Assembly: GCF_012848855.1 (NCBI RefSeq)
Contig: NZ_CP051630.1
Coordinates: forward strand, 413,501-477,500
From: Pyruvatibacter mobilis
GTDB lineage: Bacteria; Pseudomonadota; Alphaproteobacteria; CGMCC-115125
Reading direction: 5' to 3'
DNA length: 64,000 nucleotides
Every line of letters starts with the position of its first letter. Positions within the stretch are counted from its first letter, which is position 1. Under the pieces are notes generated by a model. The model saw only the letters and a list, made by a program, of their open reading frames with translations. It was not told the DNA's origin and did not search any database. The translations under genes and the position numbers were made by a program. This document shows positions 8,546 to 18,728 of the stretch, one piece after another.

Positions 8546-9112
8546 CTACGACTCGGCGCGCTTCACATAGGTGACTTCGTTGGTGTCGACCACAATCTTC
8601 TCGCCGACGCCGACGAAGGGCGGCACCATGGTGCGCACGCCGTTTTCAAGAAGGGCGGGCTTGTAGGAGGAGGCCGCCGTCTGGCCCTTGATGGTGGGCT
8701 CGGTCTCGGTGACTTCGAGGGTCACCTGCTCCGGCAGGTTGATGCCGATCGGCTTGTCCTCGTAAAGCTCGAGGGTCACGGCCATGCCGTCCTGAAGGAA
8801 GGCGGCGCGCTCGCCGACGAACTCGGCGGAGAGCTCGATCTGCTCGTAGGTCTCGTTGTCCATGAAGGTCAGCATGTCGTCGGACTGAAACAGGAACTGG
8901 AAGTCCTTGGTATCGACCCGCACGCGCTCGACGGATTCTGACGAGCGGAAGCGCTCGTTCAGCTTGGTGCCGTCGATCAGATTCTTGAGTTCGACCTGGG
9001 CATAGGCGCCGCCCTTGCCCGGTTTCACGCTCTGCACCTTCACGGCGGCCCAGAGGCCACCCTTGTGCTCGATGACGTTGCCGGGGCGGATTTCGTTACC
9101 GTTGATCTTCAT
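8546..9112 (-). CDS. efp: Elongation factor P
   Basis: A 188-residue, three-domain translation factor that enters the ribosomal E site and rescues stalling at polyproline stretches. The loop K-P-G-K-G-G-A-Y places the modifiable lysine at K33, the type that is beta-lysylated by EpmA; no epmA or epmB gene lies in this window. Length and sequence are typical throughout. The Pro-rich TolA and OmpA-like proteins in this window are the sort of products that depend on EF-P. Confidence 0.96.
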   Translation of the reverse strand: MKINGNEIRPGNVIEHKGGLWAAVKVQSVKPGKGGAYAQVELKNLIDGTKLNERFRSSESVERVRVDTKDFQFLFQSDDMLTFMDNETYEQIELSAEFVGERAAFLQDGMAVTLELYEDKPIGINLPEQVTLEVTETEPTIKGQTAASSYKPALLENGVRTMVPPFVGVGEKIVVDTNEVTYVKRAES

Positions 9113-9276
9113 GTCTCGCGGGCCTTCATGCGGATTCTTGATCTTGGGGGACGGGGGCGGGATTGGGTATCGCGGGCGCCCCGTCAGGCGGCCTCACATG
9201 CACCACTGGCGCATTGTGCGCAAGGGGCAGGGCTTTAAAAGGTGAAGAAGCCCGAAAGACGCTAGAAAGACGCTTT

Positions 9277-10437
9277 CTACCGTGCGGCGCGTCCGTCGAG
9301 CCATTGGGCGACGCGCGCATCTCCGGTGGCGCGGTCATCGGCGGTCAGATGCTTGGCGAAGCGGGCGTCGAGTTCCTTGTCCTCGAAGCCTGCGCGGGTG
9401 GACAGGGAGTGCCATTTCCAGGCTTCTGCCATGTCTGCCTCAACGCCACGGCCCATCACGTAGAGGCGGGCAAGGCGGTTTTGCGCCACGAGGTGGCCCT
9501 GATCCGCTGCCTTTGCGTAGAGTTCTGCGGCCTTTGCCTCATCCTTCTGGACGCCGAGACCCTGATAGGTGAGGTAGGCGAGGCCGGATTGGGCATCGGC
9601 GACACCCTGGTCGGCGGCGCGCTTGAACCATTTGGCGGCGACGGCATTGTCCACGGGGCCGCCAAGGCCCTGGGCGGCGATCAGGCCGAGATTGTATTGC
9701 GCATCCGCATGGCCCAGCTCGGCAGCGCGGGTGAACCATGTGCGGGCGGTGGCGTGGTCTGGCGTGCCGTCATTCAGAGCACCTGAGGCGTGCAGGGCCC
9801 CAAGATTGAATTGCGCGTCCGGGCTGCCGGCGTCCGCCGCTTCGCCGAACCATCGTGCGGCTTCTGTCAGGTTCTGTGCCGTGCCGACGCCGCGGACATA
9901 GCGCAGACCGGTTTCGATCTGCCCGGGGACCGAGCCGTGATTGGCGGCGGCAAGGTAGAGGCGGGTGGCCTCGCTGTCGCGCGCTTCCCGGTTGGCGGGG
10001 TCCATGCCCGGCGGGGTAAGGGTGCCGTCATCGGTGAGGGTTGCCAGGGCATAGGCCCCTGTGGGTTCACCATTGGCGGCGGCTGCGCGGAGCCACCGGC
10101 CTGCCTCGAACAGGTCGCGCTCAACTCCGTTTCCGTCGGCATAGAGCTGGCCCAGCAGGGCCTGGGCGGCGGGGTCGCCGTTTTCTGCGGCGGTGCGGAG
10201 AAAGGCTGCGGCGCGGGCCGGCTCGCCCTGTTTGAGGGCGTCGACGGCGTTGGCCACTTCCGGCGACACGGTCTTGACGCCGCGCTCGGTTGCGGGCGGT
10301 GCGATGTCAGGAGGCGTCTCCGCCCTGGCCGGAAGCACGGCTGCGGCGAGCAGGGCCCCGGCAATGACGGGCATCATGCGGGTCTGCAGGCGGAAGCGTG
10401 GGAAAGGGGGGGTGACTATCGGCGTTGGTTTACGCAT
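9277..10437 (-). CDS. Secreted Sel1-repeat (SLR) protein
   Basis: A 386-residue protein with a signal sequence (hydrophobic segment about residues 22-38, cut after A-R-A) followed by about seven Sel1-like repeats. These are 36-residue helical hairpins recognisable by A-A-E-x-G-x-x-x-A-Q-x-x-L-G-x-x-Y/H patterns (for example [14 protein letters not shown]). Such repeats form protein-binding solenoids; in Alphaproteobacteria secreted members often work in envelope or polysaccharide processes, but no partner can be read here. Its ATG overlaps the thiE stop by eight bases and is preceded by GGAG, so it is the last gene of the leftward unit. Confidence 0.82.
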   Translation of the reverse strand: MRKPTPIVTPPFPRFRLQTRMMPVIAGALLAAAVLPARAETPPDIAPPATERGVKTVSPEVANAVDALKQGEPARAAAFLRTAAENGDPAAQALLGQLYADGNGVERDLFEAGRWLRAAAANGEPTGAYALATLTDDGTLTPPGMDPANREARDSEATRLYLAAANHGSVPGQIETGLRYVRGVGTAQNLTEAARWFGEAADAGSPDAQFNLGALHASGALNDGTPDHATARTWFTRAAELGHADAQYNLGLIAAQGLGGPVDNAVAAKWFKRAADQGVADAQSGLAYLTYQGLGVQKDEAKAAELYAKAADQGHLVAQNRLARLYVMGRGVEADMAEAWKWHSLSTRAGFEDKELDARFAKHLTADDRATGDARVAQWLDGRAAR

Positions 10438-11104
10438 CGAACTCCAGAAGCGACATCGGCGTCGCGGCGATCACCTCATTGATCGCCTTGACGGCTTGGG
10501 CCGGACCCCCTTCGTCCGAGGGGTAGGACCATACGCCAGATGAGACCGCAAGGAAATCCGCGCCCGCCGCGACGAGGGGCGCTGCGTTTTCGACATTGAT
10601 GCCGCCGATGGCGACACAGGGCACTTCGAAGAGCTGCTGCCACCAGGAGAGGATTTCCGGCGTTGCCCGGGTCGGGGCCTGCTTGGTGGCGGTGTCGTAG
10701 AACGCGCCGAAGGCCACGTAGTCCGCCCCTTGCTCGCCGGCCTTCATCGCCAGGTGGCGGCTGTCATGGCAGGTGACGCCGATGATGGCATCCGGGCCCA
10801 GCAGCTTGCGGGCCTCTGAATAGGGGGCGTCGTCCTGACCGATATGCACGCCATCGGCCCCCACCTTTTTTGCGATGTCGGGCCGATCATTGATGAGGAA
10901 TGCCACGTCATAGTCGTGCGCGATGGGGATGAGGGCCGTGGCGGCTTCAATCACCTCGTCGTCGGGCACATCCTTGAGACGAAGCTGGACGCAGGCGACG
11001 TCACCGGCCTTGAGCGCTGCTTCGAACACGCGCGAAAACGCCGCCACGTCATCAAGACGCGGCGGCGTGATCAGATAAAGGCGGCAATTGGAGGCGCTAG
11101 GCAG
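10430..11104 (-). CDS. thiE: Thiamine-phosphate synthase (apparent CTG start)
   Basis: ThiE joins HMP pyrophosphate and thiazole phosphate to give thiamine phosphate. The TIM-barrel core is clear: [21 protein letters not shown], and phosphate-binding A-I-G-G-I. The first ordinary start codon (GTG at 11047) falls inside the conserved N-terminus: the upstream codons in frame encode [13 protein letters not shown], which is the normal first strand of ThiE. No ATG, GTG or TTG exists between there and an in-frame stop at 11153-11155. A CTG at 11102-11104, seven bases after GGAG, would give a normal 224-residue protein and overlaps the end of fba by eight bases. Confidence 0.85.
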   Translation of the reverse strand: MPSASNCRLYLITPPRLDDVAAFSRVFEAALKAGDVACVQLRLKDVPDDEVIEAATALIPIAHDYDVAFLINDRPDIAKKVGADGVHIGQDDAPYSEARKLLGPDAIIGVTCHDSRHLAMKAGEQGADYVAFGAFYDTATKQAPTRATPEILSWWQQLFEVPCVAIGGINVENAAPLVAAGADFLAVSSGVWSYPSDEGGPAQAVKAINEVIAATPMSLLEFDA

Positions 11105-12131
11105 CTTCTTTCTCCACCTGTTCGGTCCAGTTGCCGGTGGCGGCGAGGCCGTTCATCCGGGCGCGGTGCAGGAAGGCCGCCTGCGCCTTGGACCAGTTGT
11201 TGTTGTCGCCGCCCCATGCGGCCAGGGGCGCTGCCTGCAGCGCGCGGCCATAGGAGAAGGACAGGTTCCACGGAAGATCATAGCCGGCATTCATGGCATT
11301 GAGATGGGCCGTTGCATCGACATCGGACTGGCCGCCCGACAGAAAGACGATGCCGGGCACTGCCGACGGGACACAGGCTTTCAGCACCTTGACGGTGCGC
11401 TCGGCCACTTCCGCGACGCTGGCCTGAGTGGGGCAGAGCTTGCCGGAGATGATCATGTTGGGCTTGAGCACGGTGCCTTCGAGATCGACGCCGGCGAAGT
11501 AGAGTTCCTGATAAAGCTCCTTGAGGGCCCAGGTCGTCACTTCCTCGCAGCGGGCGATGTCGTGATCGCCGTCCATCAGCACTTCCGGCTCAACGATCGG
11601 AACGATGCCGCGCTCCTGGGCCAGCGCCGCGTAGCGGGCCAAGGCGTGGGCATTGGCGTGGATGCAGTTGTGGGACGGCATGGAGGTATCGCCGCCACGG
11701 GAGATGTCGATCACCGCGCGCCACTTGGCGAAGCGGGCGCCGAGGTCGTGATATTCGGCAAAGCGCTCGCGCAGGCCGTCGAGGCCTTCGGTCACCTTTT
11801 CGCCGGGGCTGCCTGCCAGGTCCTTGGCACCTGCATCGACCTTGATGCCCGGTACTGAGCCTGCGGCCTTGATGAGCTCGACGAGTGGGGTGCCGTCCTG
11901 GGCCTTCTGGCGGATTGTCTCGTCGTAGAGGATCACGCCGGAAATGTAGTTGTGCATCGCCTCGTCGGTGCGGAACAGCATTTCGCGATAGTCGCGGCGG
12001 CTGTCCTCGGTCGAGGTTGTGTTGATCGAGTCAAAGCGCTTCTTGATGGTGCCGGTGCTTTCGTCGGCGGCAAGGATGCCCTTGCCGGTGGCGACCATCT
12101 TCTGCGCGATGTCGTGGAGTGTTTCGGTCAT
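11097..12131 (-). CDS. fba: Class I fructose-bisphosphate aldolase
   Basis: A 344-residue Schiff-base aldolase of the class I type familiar from animals and plants, splitting fructose-1,6-bisphosphate into DHAP and glyceraldehyde-3-phosphate. The N-terminal [11 protein letters not shown] motif and the lysine of G-T-V-L-K-P-N-M, which forms the Schiff base, are both present. It lies 45 bases after pgk and its last codons overlap thiE. A class I enzyme does not need zinc. No class II aldolase is visible in the window. Confidence 0.95.
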   Translation of the reverse strand: MTETLHDIAQKMVATGKGILAADESTGTIKKRFDSINTTSTEDSRRDYREMLFRTDEAMHNYISGVILYDETIRQKAQDGTPLVELIKAAGSVPGIKVDAGAKDLAGSPGEKVTEGLDGLRERFAEYHDLGARFAKWRAVIDISRGGDTSMPSHNCIHANAHALARYAALAQERGIVPIVEPEVLMDGDHDIARCEEVTTWALKELYQELYFAGVDLEGTVLKPNMIISGKLCPTQASVAEVAERTVKVLKACVPSAVPGIVFLSGGQSDVDATAHLNAMNAGYDLPWNLSFSYGRALQAAPLAAWGGDNNNWSKAQAAFLHRARMNGLAATGNWTEQVEKEAA

Positions 12132-12176
12132 GGCTGGGCAGTCCCCTCATACATCGCCAGTCTGGGTGCCGCGGGT

Positions 12177-13394
12177 TCAGGCGCGGCTGAGAGCCTCCAC
12201 GCCCGGCAGTGCCTTGCCCTCGAGCCATTCGAGAAAGGCGCCACCCGCGGTGGACACGTAGGAAAAGTCGTCAGCGGCGCCCGCATTGTTTAGGGCGGCC
12301 ACCGTGTCGCCACCACCGGCGACGGAGGTGAGCTGACCCATCTTGGTCAGCATGCCCACATGGCGCGCGGCGGCGTTGGTGCCGTTGTCGAACGGCGCGA
12401 TCTCAAAGGCGCCCAGCGGGCCGTTCCAGACAGCAGTCTTTGCGGCTTCGAAGCGGGCGGCCAAGTCTGCGATGGTATCGGTGCCGACGTCCAGAATCAT
12501 GTGGCCGTCGGGCACTTCGGTGGCAGGCACGGTCTTGCAGGGCGCCATGGCCTTGAACTCCTCGGCCACGACAACGTCACGCGGCAGCAGCACCTGGCAG
12601 CCGGCGGTCTCAGCCTTTGCCAGAATGTCGCGCGCGGTATCGCCGAGGTCGTGTTCGCAGAGGGAGGCTTTCACGTCGATGCCCTGGGCGGCGAGGAAGG
12701 TGTTGGCCATGCCGCCGCCGATGACGAGGTAATCCACCTTGCTGACCAGATTGCCGAGAAGGTCGAGCTTGGTGGAGATCTTGGCGCCACCGACAATGGC
12801 CACCACGGGCTTCTCCGGCGTGGCAAGCGCCTGGCCCAGGGCGGTCAGCTCGGCCTGCATGGCGCGGCCTGCATAGGCAGGCAGGCGGTGAGCGATGGCT
12901 TCGGTTGAGGCATGGGCGCGGTGGGCAGCAGAGAAGGCGTCGTTGACGTAGATATCGCCCAGCTTGGCGATTTCGTCGGCGAAGGCGCCGTCATTGTCGG
13001 TCTCGCCCTTGTGGAAGCGGGTGTTTTCCAGAAGCACGACGCTGCCGGGCTTTGCGGCGGCGATCACGTCGGCGGCGGACTGGCCGATGCAGTCATCCGC
13101 GAACGCTACATCAAGACCGGCTTCTTCAGCGACGGCGGGGGCTACGGGCTTGAGGGAGAATTCCGGGTTCCGTTCGCCCTTGGGGCGGCCGAAATGGGAC
13201 AGCAGCACCACGATCGCGCCCTTGCCTGTGAGGTCGCGGATCGTCGGTACAATACGTTCGATGCGGGTGGCGTCGCTGACGGCGCCATCCTTGACCGGCA
13301 CGTTCAGGTCGGCGCGCATCAGCACGCGCTTGCCGGTGACATCCTGGCTGGCGAAAAGATCATCGAGGGTTGCAAACGACGTCTTTTCACTCAT
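12177..13394 (-). CDS. pgk: Phosphoglycerate kinase
   Basis: A 405-residue two-domain enzyme transferring phosphate from 1,3-bisphosphoglycerate to ADP. The N-terminal R-A-D-L-N-V-P substrate strand, L-S-H-F-G-R-P-K-G, the A-I-V-G-G-A-K hinge motif and the C-terminal nucleotide site (G-A-F-E, G-G-G-D-T) are all present. The N-terminus is slightly longer than in E. coli. It is the third gene of the tkt-gap-pgk-fba series and is preceded by a hairpin in the gap-pgk spacer. Confidence 0.96.
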   Translation of the reverse strand: MSEKTSFATLDDLFASQDVTGKRVLMRADLNVPVKDGAVSDATRIERIVPTIRDLTGKGAIVVLLSHFGRPKGERNPEFSLKPVAPAVAEEAGLDVAFADDCIGQSAADVIAAAKPGSVVLLENTRFHKGETDNDGAFADEIAKLGDIYVNDAFSAAHRAHASTEAIAHRLPAYAGRAMQAELTALGQALATPEKPVVAIVGGAKISTKLDLLGNLVSKVDYLVIGGGMANTFLAAQGIDVKASLCEHDLGDTARDILAKAETAGCQVLLPRDVVVAEEFKAMAPCKTVPATEVPDGHMILDVGTDTIADLAARFEAAKTAVWNGPLGAFEIAPFDNGTNAAARHVGMLTKMGQLTSVAGGGDTVAALNNAGAADDFSYVSTAGGAFLEWLEGKALPGVEALSRA

Positions 13395-13451
13395 GGCACG
13401 GTCCTGAATTTCCGAGGGTCTTGGGGGTGGTTCTGGGTGTCTGGATCAGAG

Positions 13452-13482
13452 AGGGGCGGAAGCCTTGTCAGCTTCCGCCCCT
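13452..13482 (-). other. Perfect 12-bp stem-loop in the gap-pgk spacer
   Basis: AGGGGCGGAAGC at 13452-13463 and its exact complement at 13471-13482 enclose a seven-base loop, just beyond the gap stop codon in the direction of transcription. No U-tract follows on the minus strand, so it may be an mRNA-stabilising or processing hairpin that sets the gap/pgk ratio, or a partial terminator. Confidence 0.6.
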
Positions 13483-13499
13483 GGTAGTCGTTGCCGGTA

Positions 13500-14507
13500 T
13501 CAGATGAGCTTTGCCATCGCGACCGCGGTGTCGGACATGCGGTTCGCAAAGCCCCACTCATTATCGTACCAGGACAGGACGCGGCCCATCTTGCCTTCGA
13601 TGACCTGGGTCTGGGTCAGGTCGAAGGTCGAGGATGCCGGGTCGTGGTTGAAGTCCATGGACACGAGCTTGCGGTCGTTGACGGCCAGCACACCCTTGAG
13701 CGGGCCGGAGGCCGCTGCCTTCATGGCGTCGTTGATGGCGTCCACCGACAGGTCCTTGTTGGCGGTGAAGACGAGGTCGATCATCGACACGTTGGGGGTG
13801 GGCACGCGCACGGCGGTGCCGTCGAGCTTGCCGGCGAGCTGCGGCAGCACGAGGCCGACGGCCTTGGCGGCACCGGTCGAGGTCGGGATGATGTTGCTGG
13901 CAGCGGCGCGGGCGCGGTGCAGGTCCTTGTGCAGGGTATCGAGCGTCGGCTGGTCACCCGTATAGGCGTGCACCGTGGTCATGTAGCCGCGCTCGAGGCC
14001 GAAGGTGTCGTCCAGCACCTTGGCGACCGGGGCCAGGCAGTTGGTGGTGCACGACGCGTTGGACACAACAGTGTACTCGGCCTTCAGGTCCTGGTGGTTG
14101 ACGCCGTAGACGACCGTGAGGTCGGCACCGGAGGCGGGGGCGGAGACCAGGACGCGCTTGGCACCGGCGGTCAGGTGCGCGGAGGCCTTTTCCTTGTCGG
14201 CGAAGATGCCGGTGCATTCCAGCGCAATGTCGACGCCCAAATCGCCCCACGGCAGCTTGGCCGGATCACGCTCGGCGGTGACCTTGATTTCCTTGCCGTT
14301 GATGGAGATGGAGGAGTCCGTGTTGGTCACTTCGGCGGGGAAGCGGCCGTGGACGGTGTCGAACTGCAGCAGGTGGGCGTTGGCTTCGGCGGAACCGAGG
14401 TCGTTGATGGCCACCACTTCGATATCCGTGCGGCCGGACTCGATGATGCCCCGGAGAACCAGACGGCCAATGCGGCCAAACCCATTAATCGCGACCTTCA
14501 CGGACAT
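13500..14507 (-). CDS. gap: Glyceraldehyde-3-phosphate dehydrogenase, type I
   Basis: A 335-residue NAD(P)-dependent enzyme. It opens with the Rossmann motif I-N-G-F-G-R-I-G-R and has the catalytic cysteine in S-N-A-S-C-T-T-N-C near residue 154 and the family's [11 protein letters not shown] end. The ATG at 14507 gives the normal start and follows AAAGGTG by eight bases; an in-frame TTG at 14525 would add six residues. It lies between tkt and pgk and fits glycolysis, gluconeogenesis or pentose phosphate recycling. Confidence 0.96.
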   Translation of the reverse strand: MSVKVAINGFGRIGRLVLRGIIESGRTDIEVVAINDLGSAEANAHLLQFDTVHGRFPAEVTNTDSSISINGKEIKVTAERDPAKLPWGDLGVDIALECTGIFADKEKASAHLTAGAKRVLVSAPASGADLTVVYGVNHQDLKAEYTVVSNASCTTNCLAPVAKVLDDTFGLERGYMTTVHAYTGDQPTLDTLHKDLHRARAAASNIIPTSTGAAKAVGLVLPQLAGKLDGTAVRVPTPNVSMIDLVFTANKDLSVDAINDAMKAAASGPLKGVLAVNDRKLVSMDFNHDPASSTFDLTQTQVIEGKMGRVLSWYDNEWGFANRMSDTAVAMAKLI

Positions 14508-14822
14508 AATGCTTTCACCTTTCAACGGAGTGCGGAATGCCGCGCTGATCCAGGTGCCGGGCCAGAAGCCTGACCAGTGATGGAGCTTGGTTCCGCGCGG
14601 GATTGGGCGTGGGTATAGCGAATGGTCCGGCGGGTGAAAAGGACCACTTGACAGGAATCCCGGCGCGCCAAACCGCCCGGGGTGATTTTTCGGGAGTGAG
14701 CGTTAATAGGGGAGGGATGCGGGTGCCGCTTTCCCTCCCCGATTGCCGCAGGGACAGCCTTGCGCTGTGTCCCCTGGGATGGCCATGCGGGGCGGCCTTG
14801 AGACCGCCCCGGGCCGGGTGTC
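14508..14822. other. Spacer between tkt and gap with one hairpin
   Basis: A 315-base stretch without a credible gene. GGGGCGG at 14789-14795 pairs with CCGCCCC at 14804-14810, just beyond the tkt stop, but has no U-tract on the minus strand. The remainder presumably carries the gap promoter; I could not single out a convincing -35/-10 pair. Confidence 0.45.
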
Positions 14823-16862
14823 CTAGAGACGTTCGCGGACGGCCTGGGCCACGGCGTCCGGCGTGATGCCGAAATGCTCATAGAGCTGCTTGTAAGGAGC
14901 GCTGGCACCGAAGCCCGTCATGCCGACGAAGCCGCCGCTGTCGCCGATGAGGCGGCCCCAGCCCTGCTCGATGCCCGCTTCCACGGCCACGCGCACGGTG
15001 TTGGGGCGGATGATGTCCTCCCGGTAGGCGGCGGGCTGCTCGAGGAAGAGGTCCAGGCACGGCATCGACACCACGCGGGTGGAAACGCCTTCGGCCTGCA
15101 GCTGCTTCTGGGCGGCCAGGGCGATCTCCACTTCCGACCCAGTAGCGAAGAGGGTGGCTTTGGCGTCGCCATCGGCCGGGGAGAGCTCGTAGCCGCCGCG
15201 GGCGGAGAGGTTCTCGTCGGTGTGCTTGGTGCGCACGGTCGGCAGGTTCTGGCGGGTCAGGGCGATGACGCTCGGGCGATCAAGCGCCTTGAGAGCCAGT
15301 TCCCAGGCTTCTGCGGTCTCGACAGCATCCGCCGGGCGGAACACGTTGAGATTGGGGATGGCGCGCAGGGCGGCCATGTGTTCCACCGGCTGGTGGGTGG
15401 GACCGTCTTCCCCGAGGCCGATCGAATCGTGGCTGAACACGTAGATCGCGCGGCGCTCCATCAGGGCCGACAGGCGGACCGAGGGGCGGCAATAGTCGGA
15501 GAACACCAGGAAGGTGCCGCCATAGGGAATGAGGCCCTTGTGCAGCGCCATGCCGTTCATGGCGGCGGCCATGCCGTGCTCGCGGATGCCGTAATGGATA
15601 TAGGAGCCGGAGAAATCGTCTGCGGTGACGGATTTCTGCGACTTGGCGCGGGTGTTGTTGGAGCCCGTCAGGTCGGCGGAGCCGCCTACCAGCTCCGGTA
15701 CCACATCGGCCAGGCCGTTGAGCACATTCTCGGAGGCCTTGCGGGTGGCCACCGACGGCTTGTCGTCACTGAAGGCGCGCTTCAGCTTGTTGACTGCGGC
15801 GTGCAGTTCGTTTGGCAGGGAGCCGGCCATGGTGCGCTCGAATTCACGGCGCTGGGCTTCGGGGGCGGCGTCCAGGCGCTCGGCCCAGGCAGTGCGGGCC
15901 TTGCTGGCGCGCAGGCCGGCGACGCGCCAGGCGTCGAGCACGTTCTGCGGGATCTCGAAGGGGGCGGCTGACCAGCCGAGGGCCTTACGGGTGCCTTCAA
16001 TCTCCTCGGCACCGAGCGGGGCGCCGTGGGAGCCGGATGTGCCTTCCTTGGTGGGGGCGCCGAAGCCGATCCTGGTCTTGCAGGCGATGAGCGAGGGCTT
16101 GTCGGTTGTCTGCGCGTGCTCGATGGCAGCGGCGATGGCATCCGGATCATGGCCGTCGATGCGGGTGGTATCCCAGCCGGCGGCTTCGAAACGGGCGAGT
16201 TGATCGCCCGATTCAGACAGGTCCAGTGCACCGTCGATGGTGATGCCATTGTCGTCGAACAGGACGATCATGCGCGACAGCTTGAGGTGGCCGGCCAGGG
16301 AAATGGCCTCGTGGCTGATGCCTTCCATCAGGTCGCCATCGGAGGCGATGACATAGGTGAAGTGGTTCACCAGGTCGTCGCCGAAACGCGCATTGAGCAT
16401 GCGCTCGGCCAGTGCCATGCCAACGGAGGTGGAGATGCCCTGACCAAGCGGGCCGGTGGTCATCTCGACGCCGGGGGTGTGATCCACTTCCGGGTGACCC
16501 GGCGTGAGGGAGCCCATCTGGCGGAAATTCCTGATCTGGTCGATCGTCATGTCCTCATAGCCGAGGAGATGCAGCAGGCTGTAGATCAGCATGGAGCCAT
16601 GACCGGCAGAGAGCACGAAGCGGTCACGGTCGGCCCAGTTGGGATCACGCGGGCAGAACTTCATGAAGCGGGTGAACAGGACGGTGGCCACGTCGGCCAT
16701 GCCCATGGGCATGCCGGGATGGCCCGACTTGGCGTTCTCGACCGCATCCATGGCCAGGGCGCGGATGGCGTTGGCCATCATCGCGTGGTCGGCATTGGCG
16801 GCTGAAGATGTGGAAACGGGTTTGTCCGCCCCGGCGGAGGCGGTGTCTGCTGCTGTGCTCAT
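14823..16862 (-). CDS. tkt: Transketolase
   Basis: A 679-residue TPP- and magnesium-dependent enzyme moving two-carbon units between sugar phosphates. The N-terminal part has [11 protein letters not shown] and S-A-G-H-G-S-M-L; the TPP motif begins at G-D-G-x-L-M-E-G (here [10 protein letters not shown]) and the central domain has G-I-R-E-H-G-M and [15 protein letters not shown]. The ATG at 16862 is preferred to an in-frame start at 16925, which would add 21 basic residues. About 20 Ala/Ser/Asp-rich residues precede the conserved core. It leads the series tkt-gap-pgk-fba-thiE, coupling a TPP enzyme with a TPP-biosynthesis gene. Confidence 0.96.
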   Translation of the reverse strand: MSTAADTASAGADKPVSTSSAANADHAMMANAIRALAMDAVENAKSGHPGMPMGMADVATVLFTRFMKFCPRDPNWADRDRFVLSAGHGSMLIYSLLHLLGYEDMTIDQIRNFRQMGSLTPGHPEVDHTPGVEMTTGPLGQGISTSVGMALAERMLNARFGDDLVNHFTYVIASDGDLMEGISHEAISLAGHLKLSRMIVLFDDNGITIDGALDLSESGDQLARFEAAGWDTTRIDGHDPDAIAAAIEHAQTTDKPSLIACKTRIGFGAPTKEGTSGSHGAPLGAEEIEGTRKALGWSAAPFEIPQNVLDAWRVAGLRASKARTAWAERLDAAPEAQRREFERTMAGSLPNELHAAVNKLKRAFSDDKPSVATRKASENVLNGLADVVPELVGGSADLTGSNNTRAKSQKSVTADDFSGSYIHYGIREHGMAAAMNGMALHKGLIPYGGTFLVFSDYCRPSVRLSALMERRAIYVFSHDSIGLGEDGPTHQPVEHMAALRAIPNLNVFRPADAVETAEAWELALKALDRPSVIALTRQNLPTVRTKHTDENLSARGGYELSPADGDAKATLFATGSEVEIALAAQKQLQAEGVSTRVVSMPCLDLFLEQPAAYREDIIRPNTVRVAVEAGIEQGWGRLIGDSGGFVGMTGFGASAPYKQLYEHFGITPDAVAQAVRERL

Positions 16863-17246
16863 TGCGTGGTTACCCTTGGGGTTGCCCTTGGTCCCGTGAG
16901 CGCCCCTGTTGAAAGCGCATGTCACGGCTGCCTCAAAATCTCCCCATGCCGGTCTTACGCCAGTCTGCCGGGAAGCAAATCGGTTCAGGTGCAGGGGCGC
17001 TGGTCCCTAAGCTCAGCGACCCTGTCGAATTGGGCCGGGAGAATGACGAGGTGGTCTTGCAACGTCAACATGCCCATGGCACCCCGTGCGCGAGGATTCA
17101 TGTGGCGTTGACCAGCCTTGAGCGCGGTGCATACGTTATGTCACAAACCTGTTGCATATTCGCCGCGCTCGCGGGGCGGGGCGCGGCAGCCTTAATCGGT
17201 GTATTTCATTCAGTATCTCCTACGAGTCGGGATCGGCCTCTGACAT
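16863..17246. other. Divergent promoter region, tkt / DUF4164-zapA
   Basis: 384 bases between two divergently transcribed units. An open frame runs through on the plus strand but its Arg/Ser/His-rich composition does not look like a protein. The region becomes AT-richer at 17120-17220, where promoters for both sides would be expected; no element was clear enough to annotate. Confidence 0.5.
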
Positions 17247-17510
17247 ATGAGCAAGCTTGATTCAGCCATGGAGCGGTTCTCCGCCGCTCTCGATCAGCTG
17301 GAAGCGGGAATCAACCGGCGCAGCATCAAGTCCCAGAACGCATCTTCCGCGGAGCGGGAGATCGCAGCGCTGCGCGAGGACCGCTCGCGGCTGGCCGACG
17401 AGCTGGACCAGGTGAAGTCGCAGGCCAGGCAGCTGGACGAGACTGCCGGTGATGTATCGACCCGGCTGGAAGAAGCCATTGCCGGCATCCGCGCCGTGCT
17501 GGAGCCATAG
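17247..17510 (+). CDS. DUF4164-type coiled-coil protein
   Basis: An 87-residue protein that is almost wholly coiled coil, rich in Glu, Arg, Ala and Gln with heptad-like leucine/alanine spacing (residues 5-85). It resembles the DUF4164 family found immediately upstream of zapA in many Alphaproteobacteria. It precedes zapA by ten bases, so the two are co-transcribed and it may join the Z-ring-associated layer with ZapA. The molecular function is not established. Confidence 0.75.
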   Translation: MSKLDSAMERFSAALDQLEAGINRRSIKSQNASSAEREIAALREDRSRLADELDQVKSQARQLDETAGDVSTRLEEAIAGIRAVLEP

Positions 17511-17520
17511 GAACGCGCCG

Positions 17521-17880
17521 ATGCCGCAGGTAACCGTGAAGATCAATGGCCGCAGCTACACGCTGGCCTGTGACGATGGCGAGGAAGAGCACCTGGAAGG
17601 GCTCGCCGCCTATCTGGACAAGCACGTGACCACATTGGCCCAGGGCGTGGGGCAGGTGGGCGACCAGCGGCTGATGCTGATGGCGGGACTTCTGGTGGCG
17701 GATGAATTGTCCGAGGCGCTGGGCGAGGTGCAGGCCCTGAAGGACGAGGTGGCCACGCTCAAGCAGGACCGCGTGGGAGCTGCGACCAAGAGCCAGGACG
17801 CGGAAAACCAGGTGGCCGAGGTGCTGGAAGCAGCCGCCCGCCGCCTTGAAGACATTGCCGGACGCCTTGAGGCTTCCTAA
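17521..17880 (+). CDS. zapA: Cell division protein ZapA
   Basis: A 119-residue FtsZ-associated protein that stabilises Z-ring bundles in the cytoplasm. The N-terminal globular head has V-T-V-K-I-N-G-R-S-Y-T-L and E-E-H-L-E-G-L-A-A-Y-L-D; the L-M-L-M-A-G-L-L-V-A-D-E-L helix follows and the C-terminal half is a dimerising coiled coil. The ATG at 17521 is chosen because the longer frame from 17449 adds a Trp/Pro/Ser-rich leader that overlaps the upstream gene. The 6S RNA begins 20 bases downstream, the arrangement seen in many proteobacteria. Confidence 0.9.
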   Translation: MPQVTVKINGRSYTLACDDGEEEHLEGLAAYLDKHVTTLAQGVGQVGDQRLMLMAGLLVADELSEALGEVQALKDEVATLKQDRVGAATKSQDAENQVAEVLEAAARRLEDIAGRLEAS

Positions 17881-17899
17881 GTAAGACGGCTACAAGATC

Positions 17900-18052
17900 A
17901 GGGCTGCCTGGTGCGCCAGGAGCCATATTGCTCGGGGCCTTACGGTCTCCTAGGGAGCTGTCCCTGCCTCGGCCCGTGGGCTGGGGCATCACGGCGCCCA
18001 CCTACTTATGTAGGTTCCCGGGGATCTCCGCTCCAGCGGCCAAGGCGGCCCT
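17900..18052 (+). ncRNA. ssrS: 6S RNA
   Basis: A roughly 153-base element between zapA and the 5-formyltetrahydrofolate cyclo-ligase gene, the classical 6S RNA locus. The ends pair: AGGGCTGCCTGG at 17900-17911 with CCAAGGCGGCCCT at 18040-18052 (one bulge, one G-U). Internally it folds as a long, interrupted hairpin with a central bubble region, the shape that mimics open promoter DNA and captures the housekeeping RNA polymerase. Exact 5' and 3' ends are estimated from the stem. Confidence 0.82.
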
Positions 18053-18085
18053 ACCTTGTATCCTTCTTCCTCGAAGTCCTCCGGA

Positions 18086-18688
18086 ATGACCGAGCCCTCC
18101 TTTCCGACAGCCGGTGCACAGCCCGTCAGCAAGGCTGAGCTGCGGCGTCACGCGGGGCTGGTGCGCCAGCGCGAGGCGCGGCGGCTGGGACAGGCGGCGG
18201 GTGACCGGATTGCGCGTCACGTGCTGGATGCGGTGCCGCTGCGGCCATTCGAGATGGCAGCGGGCTACTGGCCCGTGCGGGCGGAGGCTGACCCGTTGCC
18301 TCTGATGCTGGCCCTGAAGGCGATGGGGCACGGGCTGTGCCTGCCTGAGGTGGCGGCCCGCAACGCGCCATTGCTGTTTCGCCGCTGGCTGCCCGGCGAG
18401 CCGCTGACGGCGGGGGCATATGGTATTCCGGCACCGGGGGCGGGGGCGCGGCTGGTGACGCCCAGCTTGGTGCTGGTACCGGGCGTGTGGTTTGATAGAC
18501 AGGGTGCGCGGCTGGGCTATGGCGGCGGGTTTTATGACCGGACGCTTGAGGCCCTGCGGCGCGGCAGACGGCCGACCATTGTCGGCATTGCCTATGACGC
18601 GCAGCTGGGGGACAGGCTGGCGCGCGAGCCGCATGACGCGGTGATGGATTTTGTTGTGACCGAAAGGCGGGTCATCCGGACACGGTAG
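18086..18688 (+). CDS. fau: 5-formyltetrahydrofolate cyclo-ligase
   Basis: A 200-residue enzyme converting 5-formyl-THF to 5,10-methenyl-THF with ATP. The family motif L-G-Y-G-G-G-F-Y-D-R-T-L is intact near residue 150, with the N-terminal K-A-E-L-R-R-H and the central L-V-L-V-P-G-V-W-F-D strand. Start at ATG 18086, since the frame from 18056 would run back into the 6S RNA locus. The ssrS-fau linkage is conserved from E. coli (ssrS-ygfA) to Alphaproteobacteria; the two may share a transcript. Confidence 0.92.
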   Translation: MTEPSFPTAGAQPVSKAELRRHAGLVRQREARRLGQAAGDRIARHVLDAVPLRPFEMAAGYWPVRAEADPLPLMLALKAMGHGLCLPEVAARNAPLLFRRWLPGEPLTAGAYGIPAPGAGARLVTPSLVLVPGVWFDRQGARLGYGGGFYDRTLEALRRGRRPTIVGIAYDAQLGDRLAREPHDAVMDFVVTERRVIRTR

Positions 18689-18728
18689 TTTGGAGAGCGG
18701 CCTTGTCGGCGAGTAGGAAATTGTCCTG

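Noticed and set aside
16919-17260. A possible 113-codon gene between tkt and the DUF4164 gene
   Set aside because: No recognisable sequence, no good ribosome site, and it would overlap the next gene's start; composition does not look like protein.
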